Assembly (NCBI GenBank): GCA_019456185.1
Contig: VRUH01000023.1
Span: forward strand, 22,446 to 56,881
Length of the DNA: 34,436 bases
Direction of reading: 5' to 3'
Source: Candidatus Glassbacteria bacterium
GTDB taxonomy: Bacteria > Gemmatimonadota > Glassbacteria > GWA2-58-10
Part shown: piece after piece, positions 1 through 8,950 of the stretch
Position numbering within the stretch: position 1 is the first letter of the stretch
Layout of the letters: each line of letters begins with the position of its first letter
Notes under the pieces: generated by a model
The model's input: the letters and a program-made list of their open reading frames with translations, nothing else
The model's database searches: none
What the model was told of the DNA's origin: nothing
Made by a program: the position numbers and the translations under genes

Positions 1-1566
1 CTCGTTGACCAGCCGCGCGGCCAGGTTGCAGTCCTGCCCGATAATCGTTTCCTCGTTGTTGATGATATTATCTCCGGCCGGGCCCTGGAGCGCCTTACCC
101 ACGCTCATGCCGCCGCGGATTTCCACCACCTCGCCGAATTTGCCGCTGAGCCTGCCTGTCAGATCGCGCCAGACATTCCACAGGATTTCAGCGAAATACA
201 TCTCTCCGCCACGGCTGTGGCTGAACTCCGTGCCCAGCACACCCATGAGGTTGAACCGGCCCTTGGGAAAAATATTGTATTTGTAATGGACCCCGAACCG
301 GTCCATCACCAGATGGACTTCATCGGCCAGCTCATCAAGCACGCCCGTATCGTGCAGGGCGAAATTGCAGAACAGCACGCCGCTGTCGCGCACTGTGGAG
401 CAGGACTCGTCGAGCAGGATATTACGCCGTGCGTCCGCTCCGAGCCTGCGCACCAGGTATTCGGTCAATCTCGAACTGGTCAGAAACGGCTCGATCTGCG
501 CTACCTGCTCGGCCAGCCCCCCGATCAGCACTGCCAGTCCCGCCGGTTCCATCTCCCTCAATTCAGCGGGCGCATCCCCCGGCTCCGGTATCCCTGACGA
601 GCAGACCTCTTCCACGAAGTCGCTCAGCTTGTTCATTCCGCTCCGGCGAATCACCAGCTTGCACAGACCGTCGCGGGGGGGCGATACCGCCAGGTCCGAC
701 AGTTCCAGACCCAGCCAGCCGCATTCGAGCAGGTCGTCCAGGCGGCCGCGGCAGGCCTCATCGATCCCGATCCCCTTGGTCTCCGGCTCCCCTGGGCCGG
801 CCGGCTCGTCGCTGCCGCCCAGTTTCTCCGCTTTCGCGACCCGCGTGCCCGCGTTACCCCAGGTGATCCTGGCCCGAACCCTGCTGCCGTAGAAGCCGGT
901 TCCCGGGTTGTCATCGTAAACCAGCCCGCCGCTGGCCTTGACTTCCAGTGAGTCGATAAACTCGTTGATTTCATCCTGGCGCGGCTTACCGGCAAGCTTC
1001 CGGCGCAGCTCGGCGCGCACCTCGGAAGTCACCTGCGGCATCGTGGCGCGGATCGAGAGTATCACTTTCAGCGCGGCCATCCCCCGGTCGCCGCTGTCGG
1101 TTTCATCGCGGAAGTATTCGAGTATCAGGCCCATCTTGTTCAGGCAGAAGCGGTTGAGGATACCGAGGTTCATGATATCCCCGGCCTCCTCCTTGCCGAA
1201 CCGCTCGGTGAGGAAAGTGAGCAGGGCGGTAAACCCGCTCACATCGGCGAAAAAGAGGTAGGTGCCCGTGGAGTTATGGTTTCGCAGGTAACCCAGGATC
1301 GCATCGCCGCCGCGCTCGCTGATCCCGTAGTCGGGATCGCGGGCCGGCACGAACAGCGAGAGGTTGTGGTGCAGGTTGGTGAGATAGCTCCAGATCGCCA
1401 GCAGCCGGCCGCGGTTGAGCGACGATAAATTCCCGCGGCCGAAGTTCTCGGCCCACTCCGGGTGGAATTCACCCAGCAGCCCGGCCATCCGCTGCATCGC
1501 GGGACTTCCCCCGGCAGCTTTCCTGTTGCGTTTGACCATCAGGCCGATCTCCGCAACGCCGCTCAT
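1..1566 (-). CDS. Partial tandem paralog of the cyclase-domain ATPase/TPR protein (3' end outside window)
   Basis: Translating the minus strand from an ATG at 1566 gives 522 codons with no stop down to position 1, so only the N-terminal part is present. The ATG overlaps the stop of the upstream gene (ATGA), which suggests translational coupling. The protein aligns along its whole visible length with the first ~500 residues of that neighbour. Shared blocks include DVSGFT (Asp108), the FGKEEAGDIMNLGILNRFCL block, GFYGSRVRARITWG, HYKYNIFP and CNLAARLV (Asn514, Arg518). These are remnants of two class III adenylate/guanylate cyclase domains. Where the neighbour has GDF, which fits the second metal-binding Asp, this copy has GRF (Arg437). 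I infer a tandem gene duplication with a degenerate, perhaps regulatory, cyclase unit. An ATPase and TPR region may follow beyond the window, but that cannot be seen. Confidence 0.85.
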   Translation of the reverse strand, partial: MSGVAEIGLMVKRNRKAAGGSPAMQRMAGLLGEFHPEWAENFGRGNLSSLNRGRLLAIWSYLTNLHHNLSLFVPARDPDYGISERGGDAILGYLRNHNSTGTYLFFADVSGFTALLTFLTERFGKEEAGDIMNLGILNRFCLNKMGLILEYFRDETDSGDRGMAALKVILSIRATMPQVTSEVRAELRRKLAGKPRQDEINEFIDSLEVKASGGLVYDDNPGTGFYGSRVRARITWGNAGTRVAKAEKLGGSDEPAGPGEPETKGIGIDEACRGRLDDLLECGWLGLELSDLAVSPPRDGLCKLVIRRSGMNKLSDFVEEVCSSGIPEPGDAPAELREMEPAGLAVLIGGLAEQVAQIEPFLTSSRLTEYLVRRLGADARRNILLDESCSTVRDSGVLFCNFALHDTGVLDELADEVHLVMDRFGVHYKYNIFPKGRFNLMGVLGTEFSHSRGGEMYFAEILWNVWRDLTGRLSGKFGEVVEIRGGMSVGKALQGPAGDNIINNEETIIGQDCNLAARLVNE

Positions 1567-4500
1567 TCATCCGCAACGCCGCCGTGCTTGCGATAAAGTT
1601 TGAGATATTTTTTGCTGTTGATTTTACGGGCCAGCTGGCCTAGTTCCTCCAGGATGTCCGGACGAAGCGACTCAGCCAGGCCAAGCACGTCCCAGTTGTC
1701 CAGGATCGATGCCAGGGTCACCAGCAGGTTTTCCGGCTGGCCGGCCTTGCGGCAGTACTCCAGCGATTCCTCCAGCAGCTTGCCGGCCTCGTGGCGGTTG
1801 TCCGCTCCGCCGAGCTGCAGGAGGTCCTCGGCCAGGTTGCGCAGGCTCCAGCCGATGCCGAAATCGTCCTTGAGCTTCCTGGCGATTTCGATTGCGCGGC
1901 GATGGCGTTGGCCGGCGCTTTTCAGGTTACCGCCGGCCATGTCCATCTCACCGAGGATATTTTCCAGGTCCAGCAACTGCTGAAGGTAACCGTGGCGGCG
2001 CGCGAGGCGGGCGGCGCGCTCCAGCACCCGGCGAGCCTCCTCGTTCTTGTCCAGGTCGCGGAGCGCCTCGCCGAGGTTGTACATGATATTTACCCCGAAC
2101 TGGCGGCTGCTGATCCGCTCGGTAATCCCCAGGGCGCGGCGGTAGTGTTTCTCCGCGCGGCCCGGGTCGCCCATGAAATGGTAGCTCTCGCCGATATTGA
2201 ACTCGAGGCCGGCCAGCCCCCTGCTCTCGCCGGCCAGCTTGTGGATCGTATCGTAGTTTGACACCAGCAGGTCGAGCGCCTTGGTGTTCTCGCCGGAGTC
2301 GTTGAGAGTCACGCTCATGTTGTTCAGGATCAGCAGCTGCAGGTTCACGTCCCCCACCTTGCGGGCTAGCGAGCGGGCCTGGTAAAAGGTTTTCAGGGCC
2401 TCGGGCAGACAGAAGGCCATCGACAAGCAGATCGCCTTGGTGTTGAGCAACTGGGCCTTGACCGGCATGAACTCGCTGCCATCTCCCGCCCCGGCGATCA
2501 TCTCCAGCGCCTGATCAGCCGTTTCGACCCCCTCCCTGTTGCGGCCGAGCCTCATGCGGACCGTGGCCAGGGTCCGGATCAACCGGGCGCGCAGGATCGT
2601 GGCGCGGGTATCGTCCATATCGGCGCTGATATCTTCGAGCGCGCTGACAGCCCGTTTCTCGCATTTTTCGATCCCCCCGGTTTCCAGCAGCACCCGCGAT
2701 TGCCCGTTCCGGGCTTCGAGCACGAGCAGAGGCAGCCCTTCGGCCAGCTTCTCGGCCTGGTTGTAATGGGACAGCGAGTGCTTGTAATCGTCATCCCGGG
2801 CGCGGGTGAGATAGGTTCTGCCGGCCAGCAGTTCGGCGCGGACCTGTTTGTCTTTTTCCGCCAGTTGTGCGGAGATTTTTTTCAGACCGTCGCTGTCCTC
2901 CAGGGCTTTCTCGTAACGGCCCAGGGCCAGGGCGATATTGCAGCGCTGCTCGTGCATCTGCAGGAGCATCCGGTCGGCGCCGTCCAGCTTGTGCTCGCTG
3001 CAGAATTTTTCCACGCGGTCGAGCAGTCGAAGGGCGTTTTCGTTTTCAAACAGTTCGCCCGACATCCGGCCCGCTGCCAGGTGGTATTCAGCGCCCTTCT
3101 GCGGCATTTCGGCCTGTTCATAGTGCATGGCGCAGTTGAGGTTCTTCTCCAGGTTGTCCTCGCGTAACCGCTGCCAGATCCCGGCGGCTACCCCGTGGAG
3201 CCGCTTACGCAGCGATGGAGTGATGCCCTGGTAGAGAGACTGGCCGATCAGTGCGCGGCTGAACCGGTAAACTGAATCTTCGCCGCTGTCGAGTTCGATT
3301 TCCAGCACCTGCCGTCCGGCAAGTCCGTGGAGGCCCAGGCGTGCTTTTGCGGGCGGCATCTTGTTTTCCGCCCTGTAACTGTTGATTTCGGCCACGTAAC
3401 GGCAGCGCAGGACATTGCCCAGCACCGAGCCGTTGCGGATCAGGTCGAAATCCCGGCGCGGCAAGGAGTTGATCAGCTCCTCTATTACCGACTGCACGCG
3501 GTTCGGCACGCTCATCGAGGCGAACCCGGCGCGGTCGAACCTGACCACTTCGCCGTCGCGGACAGTCACCACTTCGTTGTCAGCCAGTTTGCGGCAGAAC
3601 TCGGTGACAAACAGAGGATTATTTTCCAGCTCGCTCAACCGGCGATCGAGTTCGGCGGGCAGATTCTTATCGCGGGAAACTCCCAGGGCCACCCTGGCCA
3701 GCAGGCGCACACCTTTCTGCGCCAGCGGTTTCGCCTCAAGCAGCATGAAGCCGGCGGCGGCGCCCGATTCATCCTCCACCAGCGCCTCCAGGCATTGGCG
3801 GTCCCTGGCCGCGGTGCAGAACAGCAGGCCGCCGCCAACTCTGTGCAACAAATATCCGAGGAGTTTGATACTGCCGGGATCGGCCCACTGGAGATCGTCG
3901 ATCACCAGCAGCAGCCGTCTGCCGTGGGCCGCGACCAGTGATTCGAACAGGGCCGCCACCTGTTCGAAAAACACGTTGCGCCGTTCCTCGGGATTGAGCG
4001 ATCCGGCCGAGCCGGCAGCGCCGGACTCGATTCCCAGGAATGAGGCCACCACCACCAGTTCCTCGCCTCCCGCGCTCACGCCGCGAAGGCTGCGGGTCAC
4101 GGCGCGCAGTTTCTTCATCGCCTGCGCCGGCGTATCCGATCCCTGGATGCCGAACACCTGGCCGTTGAGGAACTTGATGAACGGGTAAAACGGGACGGCC
4201 ATTACCGATCCCTTGCCGGAATCATCTTCCGCTTTCGACCCCGAGCCCTGATACCAGCTCATGCACTCGGCCCAGAGCACTTTCCAGCCGCTCTCGGCGC
4301 AGGTGTGCATAATCTCCGCCAGCCGTCTGGTTTTTCCCAGCCCGGCCGGACCGTAAAATCCGAGCATCCGGTTAACCTGTTTTCCGCGCCCGCCGAATTC
4401 GGCGACAAACGCCTCGGCCGCGGTCAGCAGCTTGTCGCCCATCGACCCGCCGGAGCCGTCGATTACCTCACCCTTATCAGTAACCAGCGGTAGGCGGCGT

Positions 4501-6191
4501 AACCTTCCGGCCAGCTCGGCCGGGGATTCCTGTTCGCCGCGGGGAATGAGCGAGTAGAGCGGCACCGGTTCGCTGAAGCCTTTCAGCTCGGCGTGCTCGA
4601 ACGGCTTCACCGGCGCGAGCAGGTGCTCCACGCTGGCGTAGCTGTTCCGGGCGGCCAGCAGCGAGCCGGGCGGTTCCTTGCGCACCAGGGCGCGGGTCAC
4701 CAGACGGGCGGCGAGGTTGCAGTCGGGCCCGATAATCGTCAGTTCGTTGTGCAGCAGGTTGTCGCCGACCGGCCCCTGGAGGCACTGGCCCACACTCAGT
4801 CCGGCGCGAAGGCGGACTCTGCCGGCGAAATTGCGGCGAGTGTCGTCGAGCAGGTCGTTCCAGCACTGCCAGAGCACCTCGGTATAGAGCCGCTCGGTTT
4901 CGGGCGCGCCTGCGACCTCAAGGCCCAGGCAGGCCATCAGGTTGAAATCGCCCAGCGGGAAAATATTGTATTTATAGACCAGTCCGTAGCGGGTCATGAG
5001 CCGGTGGACCACCGCCGAGAGATCATCGAGCAGGCCGCCCGAGGAGACCGTGAAATTGACGAACAGGATTCCGGTATCGTGAACGCGGCTCGAACGGTCG
5101 TCGAACAGGGTCGCCAGTTCTGCCTCGGGGCCCAGGCCGCGCACCACCTGCTCCAACAGCTCGCCGCCCTGGAGATACGGCGCGGCCCGCTCGATCCGGC
5201 GGGCTATCCCGTCGAGGCTCAGCTCCCCGTCAGCGGCTGCTGCCGGGCGTCCGTTTTCAAACCGGGCGATATCGTCCCAGGTGCGCTCGCTCAACCGGTC
5301 CATCCCGCGCGGGGTCAGGACGACCTTGGTAAAATCACCGAACCGGCGGGAGCGGAAATCGCGCTTGTTGAGCCAGTCGGAGCCGATCAGTTCCTCGAAC
5401 CCGGCCGCCGATTCATCGTCGAAACCGACGCCCTTGACCTCGGTCAACCGCTTGGCCACGCGGTCGTCGCTGCCGCCGACCTTCTCGCTGCCGGCCAGGT
5501 GTCTCGCGCTCCTGCCCCAGGTGATCCTCGCCCGCGCGTCCCTGCCGTAGAACCCGCTGCGGCCGTGGGACCGGCCCTCCACCACTCCGGCGCTGGCCTT
5601 GATTTCCAGACCCTTGATAAATTTGCGGATCGCCTCCTGATGCGGTTTGCCGGCCAGCTTGCGGGTCAGTTCCCCGCGCACTTCGAGAGTGATCGTGCCC
5701 AGGATGGAACGGAAAGCCAGCGCACTCTTGAGCGCGTCGGCAGCCGGGTCGGTGTCCTGCTCAGCTCCCTGCGCGCCGAAATGGGCGATCAGCATTCCCA
5801 TCCGGTTGAGGCAGTAGCGGTTGAGGATACTCATGTTCATGATATCCCCCGCTTCCTGCTTGCCGAACCGGTCGGTGAGAAAGGTCAGCAGCTTGGTAAA
5901 CCCGCTCACGTCAATCATCACGTAACTGGGCCGCGCTCCGGGGCGGCGGGGACGGGTAAAATACGCCACGACCGCGTCACCGCCGCGCTCGGTAACGCCG
6001 TAGGAGGGATCGGCGGCCGGGACAAACAGGTCGAGTCCCCGGCTGACACCGCTCAGGTAGGGTTTAATTTTCCGGTCGAGATCGCCGGACAGGTTGCCGG
6101 ATGCGGCGGCAAGCGAACGGGCCCAGCCGGGATGGTAGACTGAGAGGACCTTGTCCAGCAGAGCTTGATCTGCTTTGCGAAGAGGGGGCAT
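1563..6191 (-). CDS. Large signalling protein: two cyclase-like domains, AAA/NACHT-like ATPase, TPR repeats
   Basis: The protein has 1542 residues. Residues ~86-230 form a first class III cyclase-like domain with DVSGFT (Asp94). Residues ~370-550 form a second, with Lys407, GDF (Asp415) and CNLAAR (Asn492, Arg496). A P-loop ATPase follows, with Walker A GPAGLGKT (614-621) and Walker B LLLVIDD (760-766). The C-terminal third is helical and TPR-rich. The layout resembles mammalian soluble adenylyl cyclase and many bacterial cyclase/ATPase/TPR signalling proteins. The metal-binding residues are split: the first Asp is in domain 1, the second is in domain 2, and domain 2 has Asn where its own first Asp should be. 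Cyclase activity is therefore uncertain. The start has GGGAG five bases upstream. No membrane segment is visible, so it is probably cytoplasmic. It lies 64 nt downstream of the L,D-transpeptidase gene. Confidence 0.9.
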   Translation of the reverse strand: MPPLRKADQALLDKVLSVYHPGWARSLAAASGNLSGDLDRKIKPYLSGVSRGLDLFVPAADPSYGVTERGGDAVVAYFTRPRRPGARPSYVMIDVSGFTKLLTFLTDRFGKQEAGDIMNMSILNRYCLNRMGMLIAHFGAQGAEQDTDPAADALKSALAFRSILGTITLEVRGELTRKLAGKPHQEAIRKFIKGLEIKASAGVVEGRSHGRSGFYGRDARARITWGRSARHLAGSEKVGGSDDRVAKRLTEVKGVGFDDESAAGFEELIGSDWLNKRDFRSRRFGDFTKVVLTPRGMDRLSERTWDDIARFENGRPAAAADGELSLDGIARRIERAAPYLQGGELLEQVVRGLGPEAELATLFDDRSSRVHDTGILFVNFTVSSGGLLDDLSAVVHRLMTRYGLVYKYNIFPLGDFNLMACLGLEVAGAPETERLYTEVLWQCWNDLLDDTRRNFAGRVRLRAGLSVGQCLQGPVGDNLLHNELTIIGPDCNLAARLVTRALVRKEPPGSLLAARNSYASVEHLLAPVKPFEHAELKGFSEPVPLYSLIPRGEQESPAELAGRLRRLPLVTDKGEVIDGSGGSMGDKLLTAAEAFVAEFGGRGKQVNRMLGFYGPAGLGKTRRLAEIMHTCAESGWKVLWAECMSWYQGSGSKAEDDSGKGSVMAVPFYPFIKFLNGQVFGIQGSDTPAQAMKKLRAVTRSLRGVSAGGEELVVVASFLGIESGAAGSAGSLNPEERRNVFFEQVAALFESLVAAHGRRLLLVIDDLQWADPGSIKLLGYLLHRVGGGLLFCTAARDRQCLEALVEDESGAAAGFMLLEAKPLAQKGVRLLARVALGVSRDKNLPAELDRRLSELENNPLFVTEFCRKLADNEVVTVRDGEVVRFDRAGFASMSVPNRVQSVIEELINSLPRRDFDLIRNGSVLGNVLRCRYVAEINSYRAENKMPPAKARLGLHGLAGRQVLEIELDSGEDSVYRFSRALIGQSLYQGITPSLRKRLHGVAAGIWQRLREDNLEKNLNCAMHYEQAEMPQKGAEYHLAAGRMSGELFENENALRLLDRVEKFCSEHKLDGADRMLLQMHEQRCNIALALGRYEKALEDSDGLKKISAQLAEKDKQVRAELLAGRTYLTRARDDDYKHSLSHYNQAEKLAEGLPLLVLEARNGQSRVLLETGGIEKCEKRAVSALEDISADMDDTRATILRARLIRTLATVRMRLGRNREGVETADQALEMIAGAGDGSEFMPVKAQLLNTKAICLSMAFCLPEALKTFYQARSLARKVGDVNLQLLILNNMSVTLNDSGENTKALDLLVSNYDTIHKLAGESRGLAGLEFNIGESYHFMGDPGRAEKHYRRALGITERISSRQFGVNIMYNLGEALRDLDKNEEARRVLERAARLARRHGYLQQLLDLENILGEMDMAGGNLKSAGQRHRRAIEIARKLKDDFGIGWSLRNLAEDLLQLGGADNRHEAGKLLEESLEYCRKAGQPENLLVTLASILDNWDVLGLAESLRPDILEELGQLARKINSKKYLKLYRKHGGVADE

Positions 6192-6255
6192 CGGACTCCC
6201 GGCTGATATCTGTGTGCGCTCCGGGGCGCCGCCGGAAGCATAAGCGGGCGGGCGG

Positions 6256-7164
6256 CTACATCCGGCTGATCCGCTCGGAGAGAATCCGGTAGCTATCCCC
6301 GTCGCGGGTGAGATAGAGCTTCTTGCGTCCCACGCTATGATAGCGGTCGGAACGGTACTCCTGCCTGAAACTGACCACCAGGTAGTTATGAAAGGCGAAA
6401 ACGTTGATATCGGTCAGATCGACTTTTATTTCCTTGTAAACTTCATTCAGGCGCTGTTTGTGAGCGCGATGCCGGGCCTTGGTGCGGCCGTAGCCGCTGA
6501 AACGCTCGTCGTAGCAGGCCATATACCTGTCGATCCGCTTGTTTTCCCAACTGTGTTCCCATTCGCCGATAAAATCGAGCACTTTTGTCCGTTCGCGCTG
6601 ATACGTTTCGCTGCCGACGGTGACCAGGCTGTCGTCGACGATAATCGGAGTGTGCCAGAGGGCGATATAGCCGCTCAGCTCCATGATATCCGAGTTGGTA
6701 ACGACCACACAGCCCTCGGTATCGTAGCTTTTCTCCACCCGGTCGCTCTCGTTGACCGCGTGCAGCCAGATCCCGCCGCCGGTCTTGTTGCGCAGCCGGT
6801 CGAAATCGTTGGGGTAGTCCATCGTGAAAGCGCGCACGCCGTACTTTTCGGGCAACTGCTCGTCTTCGAGGATACCGCGGAAGAAATAGACGCCGTTGGG
6901 AGTTTTGAGGTCTCCCTCGCGAAGTTTCGCACCCTTGTTGTTGCGGCCGGTGGTACAACGGAACTGTTTGTAAAGCCTCGGGCCGTCCCCGGTGCCACGG
7001 TACAGGTAGAGCAGTTGTTCCTGCTTGTCGACCAGCAGGGCATAGTCGCCGCCGTCATACCCCATCTCCAGCAGGTAGATCGGGGTTTCCCGGTCTGCCG
7101 GCGCCGCGCCGGTAACAGCGGGCAGCAGGCAGGCCAGCAGGGCGGCCAGCGCGCGGATATGCAT
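6256..7164 (-). CDS. Secreted L,D-transpeptidase/carboxypeptidase (YkuD) with NTF2-like C-terminal domain
   Basis: This is a peptidoglycan-modifying enzyme of the YkuD fold, 302 residues from the chosen start. The N-terminus MHIRALAALLACLLPAVTGA is a signal peptide, so it should act in the periplasm. The catalytic region contains WLHAVN (His135) and, 17 residues on, TEGCVVVTNSDI (Cys152), matching the His...(S/T)xGC arrangement of the YafK/ErfK group. The last ~115 residues (from LDFIGEWEHSWENKR) look like an NTF2/SnoaL domain. The same pairing occurs in Campylobacter Pgp2 and in Cds6-type L,D-transpeptidases, so carboxypeptidase activity is also possible. The frame stays open to 7284, but a promoter-like TTGACA lies there, so I use the internal ATG at 7164. 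An ATG at 7182 is an alternative. It is probably the first gene of the unit that includes the cyclase genes. Confidence 0.85.
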   Translation of the reverse strand: MHIRALAALLACLLPAVTGAAPADRETPIYLLEMGYDGGDYALLVDKQEQLLYLYRGTGDGPRLYKQFRCTTGRNNKGAKLREGDLKTPNGVYFFRGILEDEQLPEKYGVRAFTMDYPNDFDRLRNKTGGGIWLHAVNESDRVEKSYDTEGCVVVTNSDIMELSGYIALWHTPIIVDDSLVTVGSETYQRERTKVLDFIGEWEHSWENKRIDRYMACYDERFSGYGRTKARHRAHKQRLNEVYKEIKVDLTDINVFAFHNYLVVSFRQEYRSDRYHSVGRKKLYLTRDGDSYRILSERISRM

Positions 7165-7254
7165 GGGCCTGACACGCTCCATCGGTGATTTTGTCCGCCT
7201 CCAGGGCATGCTTAAGCCCCGAAAGCGGCTAGATCCTCGATTTTCGATCAAATG

Positions 7255-7284
7255 AAAATAACAAAGAATGCAACTGCTTGTCAA
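7255..7284 (-). promoter_or_regulatory. Sigma-70-like promoter for the L,D-transpeptidase gene
   Basis: Reading the minus strand, TTGACA (7284-7279) is followed after 18 bp by TATTTT (7260-7255). Transcription would start near 7248, about 85 nt before the chosen start codon at 7164. The match is seen in sequence; activity is inferred. Confidence 0.5.
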
Positions 7285-7304
7285 ACCAAAATCTTACCGA
7301 ACAA

Positions 7305-8072
7305 TCACCTGCGCCGCCGCCGCCCGGCCCCGCTCCTGTCGCCGAGGAGCCGCCGCAGTTCGGCATCGGTCAGCCTGCGGGACTGGCCCGGCGCCAGTCC
7401 CTCGATTCCGACCGGCCCGATCCTGGTCCGGCAGAGATAGCGCACCTGGCAACCGAGCTCTGCGAACATGCGTCTGATCTGGCGCTTTTCTCCCTGGCTC
7501 AGCACGACCTCATAGGTCCCCTCGCCCGTGTGGAATCCGGTCTTGCGCACTGAGTCGGCTTTCAGCAGCTTGCCCTCGATCTCCATCCCGCGCAGCATTT
7601 TCTCCAGGCCGCCCGGACCCGGATTGCCGTGGACGCGGACAGTGTATTGCTTTTCAACCTTGAACGACGGGTGGGTCAGGCGCTGGACCAGAGCTCCGGA
7701 ACTGGTGAACAGGACCAGGCCCTCGCTGTTTTTATCCAGCCGGCCGGCATAGAGCCAGTTTCGCCCGCGCTCTTCGGGGGGAAGGAGATCGTAAACCGTG
7801 TTTTTATTATGGGGATCGGCCCTGCTGGTGACATAGCCGATTTTCTTGTACAGGATCAGAGCGGCCGGCTTTTCGGGGGGCGGGGGCAGCGGCTTGCCGT
7901 CGATTTCCAGTTTGTCCGTATCCGGGTCCACCCGGATGGCGGGATCGGTGAGAGTCCGGCCGTTAAGCCGGACCCTGCCCTCGAGGATCAGTTTTTCCGC
8001 ACCACGCCTGGAACTTACTCCGGCATGGGCCAGGACTTTCTGGATTTTCTCTCCGGCGGGGGTTTCTGTCAT
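7305..8072 (-). CDS. rluB: 23S rRNA pseudouridine synthase, RluB/RsuA family
   Basis: The protein (255 residues) isomerises a uridine in rRNA to pseudouridine, most likely in 23S rRNA as for RluB. An N-terminal S4 RNA-binding domain (residues ~8-60, containing KVLAHAGVSSRRGAEKLI) precedes the synthase domain. The catalytic motif is GRLDKNSEGLVLFT with Asp113, and the later block GEKRQIRRMFAELG is typical of the RsuA/RluB/RluE/RluF group. The C-terminus ends in a basic arginine run. It follows scpA and scpB in the same orientation, the common bacterial scpA-scpB-rluB order, but a 225-bp inverted-repeat element now separates it from scpB. The exact family member (RluB or RsuA) rests mainly on context. 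No clear Shine-Dalgarno sequence is visible. Confidence 0.9.
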   Translation of the reverse strand: MTETPAGEKIQKVLAHAGVSSRRGAEKLILEGRVRLNGRTLTDPAIRVDPDTDKLEIDGKPLPPPPEKPAALILYKKIGYVTSRADPHNKNTVYDLLPPEERGRNWLYAGRLDKNSEGLVLFTSSGALVQRLTHPSFKVEKQYTVRVHGNPGPGGLEKMLRGMEIEGKLLKADSVRKTGFHTGEGTYEVVLSQGEKRQIRRMFAELGCQVRYLCRTRIGPVGIEGLAPGQSRRLTDAELRRLLGDRSGAGRRRRR

Positions 8073-8117
8073 GATGCAATCGCGGGGAAAAATTTGAGGC
8101 CGCGCGGCCAGACAACA

Positions 8118-8342
8118 CTAGAAGCTCTTTCATAACTGGGTTTTATTTTAACTTTCGCCCGTTGGCGGGTAACCCTTAAAAACACAACCCCCTGTTTCCC
8201 CCTTTTCTCAGGGGGACTAAAACCGGATAACCCCAGCCAACATACGAAAAAACCTGAGACCGGACAATTTCCCCTTAACAAAGGGGGTGCCTGCGAAGCA
8301 GGCGGGAGTTGTCCCGTTTTAAGGTTATGAAACAGCTTCTAG
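8118..8342. mobile_element. MITE-like 225-bp element with 19-bp terminal inverted repeats
   Basis: The left end CTAGAAGCTCTTTCATAAC (8118-8136) and the reverse complement of the right end (8324-8342) differ at one base. The interior has no plausible gene. It contains three small hairpins: CCCCC/GGGGG at 8198-8215, CCCC/GGGG at 8271-8286 and CCTGC-gaa-GCAGG at 8290-8302. The TAG inside the right repeat is the scpB stop codon. This looks like a non-autonomous insertion or an abundant intergenic repeat. No transposase is in the window, and no convincing target duplication is visible beyond the CTAG at both ends. Confidence 0.65.
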
Positions 8343-8932
8343 ACAAGTTCCTGCTGGCTGTCGTCGAAATCCCCGGCCGCCGGAGCGACAGTCTGGCTCT
8401 CCTGCTCGCTGAGGATAACTTCGAGCTCGCTCTCGCGGGGCAGGCTGTCGAGGCCGGACAGTCCGAAATAGCGCAGGAACTCCGGGGTCGTCCCGTAGAG
8501 CAGCGGCCGGCCAAGGATCTGCGCCCGGCCACAGATTGTGATCAGCCTTTTCTCCAGCAGCGTCTTGAGTACTCCGCTGGGGTTTACTCCCCTGATTTTC
8601 TCCACCTCGACACGGGTGATCGGCTGACGGTAGGCGATAATCGCCAGGGTTTCCAGCGCGGCTGGGCTGAGTTTCTGCGAGGAACTCTGGCGGCCCAGTC
8701 CGCGGACATATTCGGCCAGTTCCGGCACTGTGCGATACTGATAGCCGCCGCTGATCTCCATGACCCTGAACGCCCGGTCGCTGGACTCGTAGTGCTCGTT
8801 GAGCGTCCGGACCGCCTGGTGCACCAGCTCCTCCTCCATCTCCGCCGAAACTGCCAGACGGGCAGCGTCCACGGGTTCGCTGGAGGCGAAGAGCATCGCC
8901 TCGATCACTGTTTCGTTGGAGTATTCGCTCAT
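8339..8932 (-). CDS. scpB: Segregation and condensation protein B
   Basis: ScpB (197 residues) is the winged-helix dimer that joins the kleisin ScpA on SMC to form the bacterial condensin for chromosome compaction and segregation. The N-terminus (NETVIEAMLFASSEPVDAARLA) and the central block LSPAALETLAIIAYRQPITRVEVEKIRG, followed by NPSGVLKTLLEKRLI and GRPLLYGTTPEFLRYFGL, are family hallmarks. It lies 18 nt downstream of scpA and is likely co-transcribed with it. Its stop codon TAG is formed by the terminal repeat of the adjacent MITE-like element, so the last few residues may have been changed by that insertion. Confidence 0.96.
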   Translation of the reverse strand: MSEYSNETVIEAMLFASSEPVDAARLAVSAEMEEELVHQAVRTLNEHYESSDRAFRVMEISGGYQYRTVPELAEYVRGLGRQSSSQKLSPAALETLAIIAYRQPITRVEVEKIRGVNPSGVLKTLLEKRLITICGRAQILGRPLLYGTTPEFLRYFGLSGLDSLPRESELEVILSEQESQTVAPAAGDFDDSQQELV

Positions 8933-8950
8933 GAGTGTATCACCAACGGT

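Noticed and set aside
4593-6143. 516-residue open frame on the plus strand opposite the cyclase gene
   Set aside because: It is antisense to a gene with clear domains. Long opposite-strand frames are expected at this GC content, and the translation shows no known motif.
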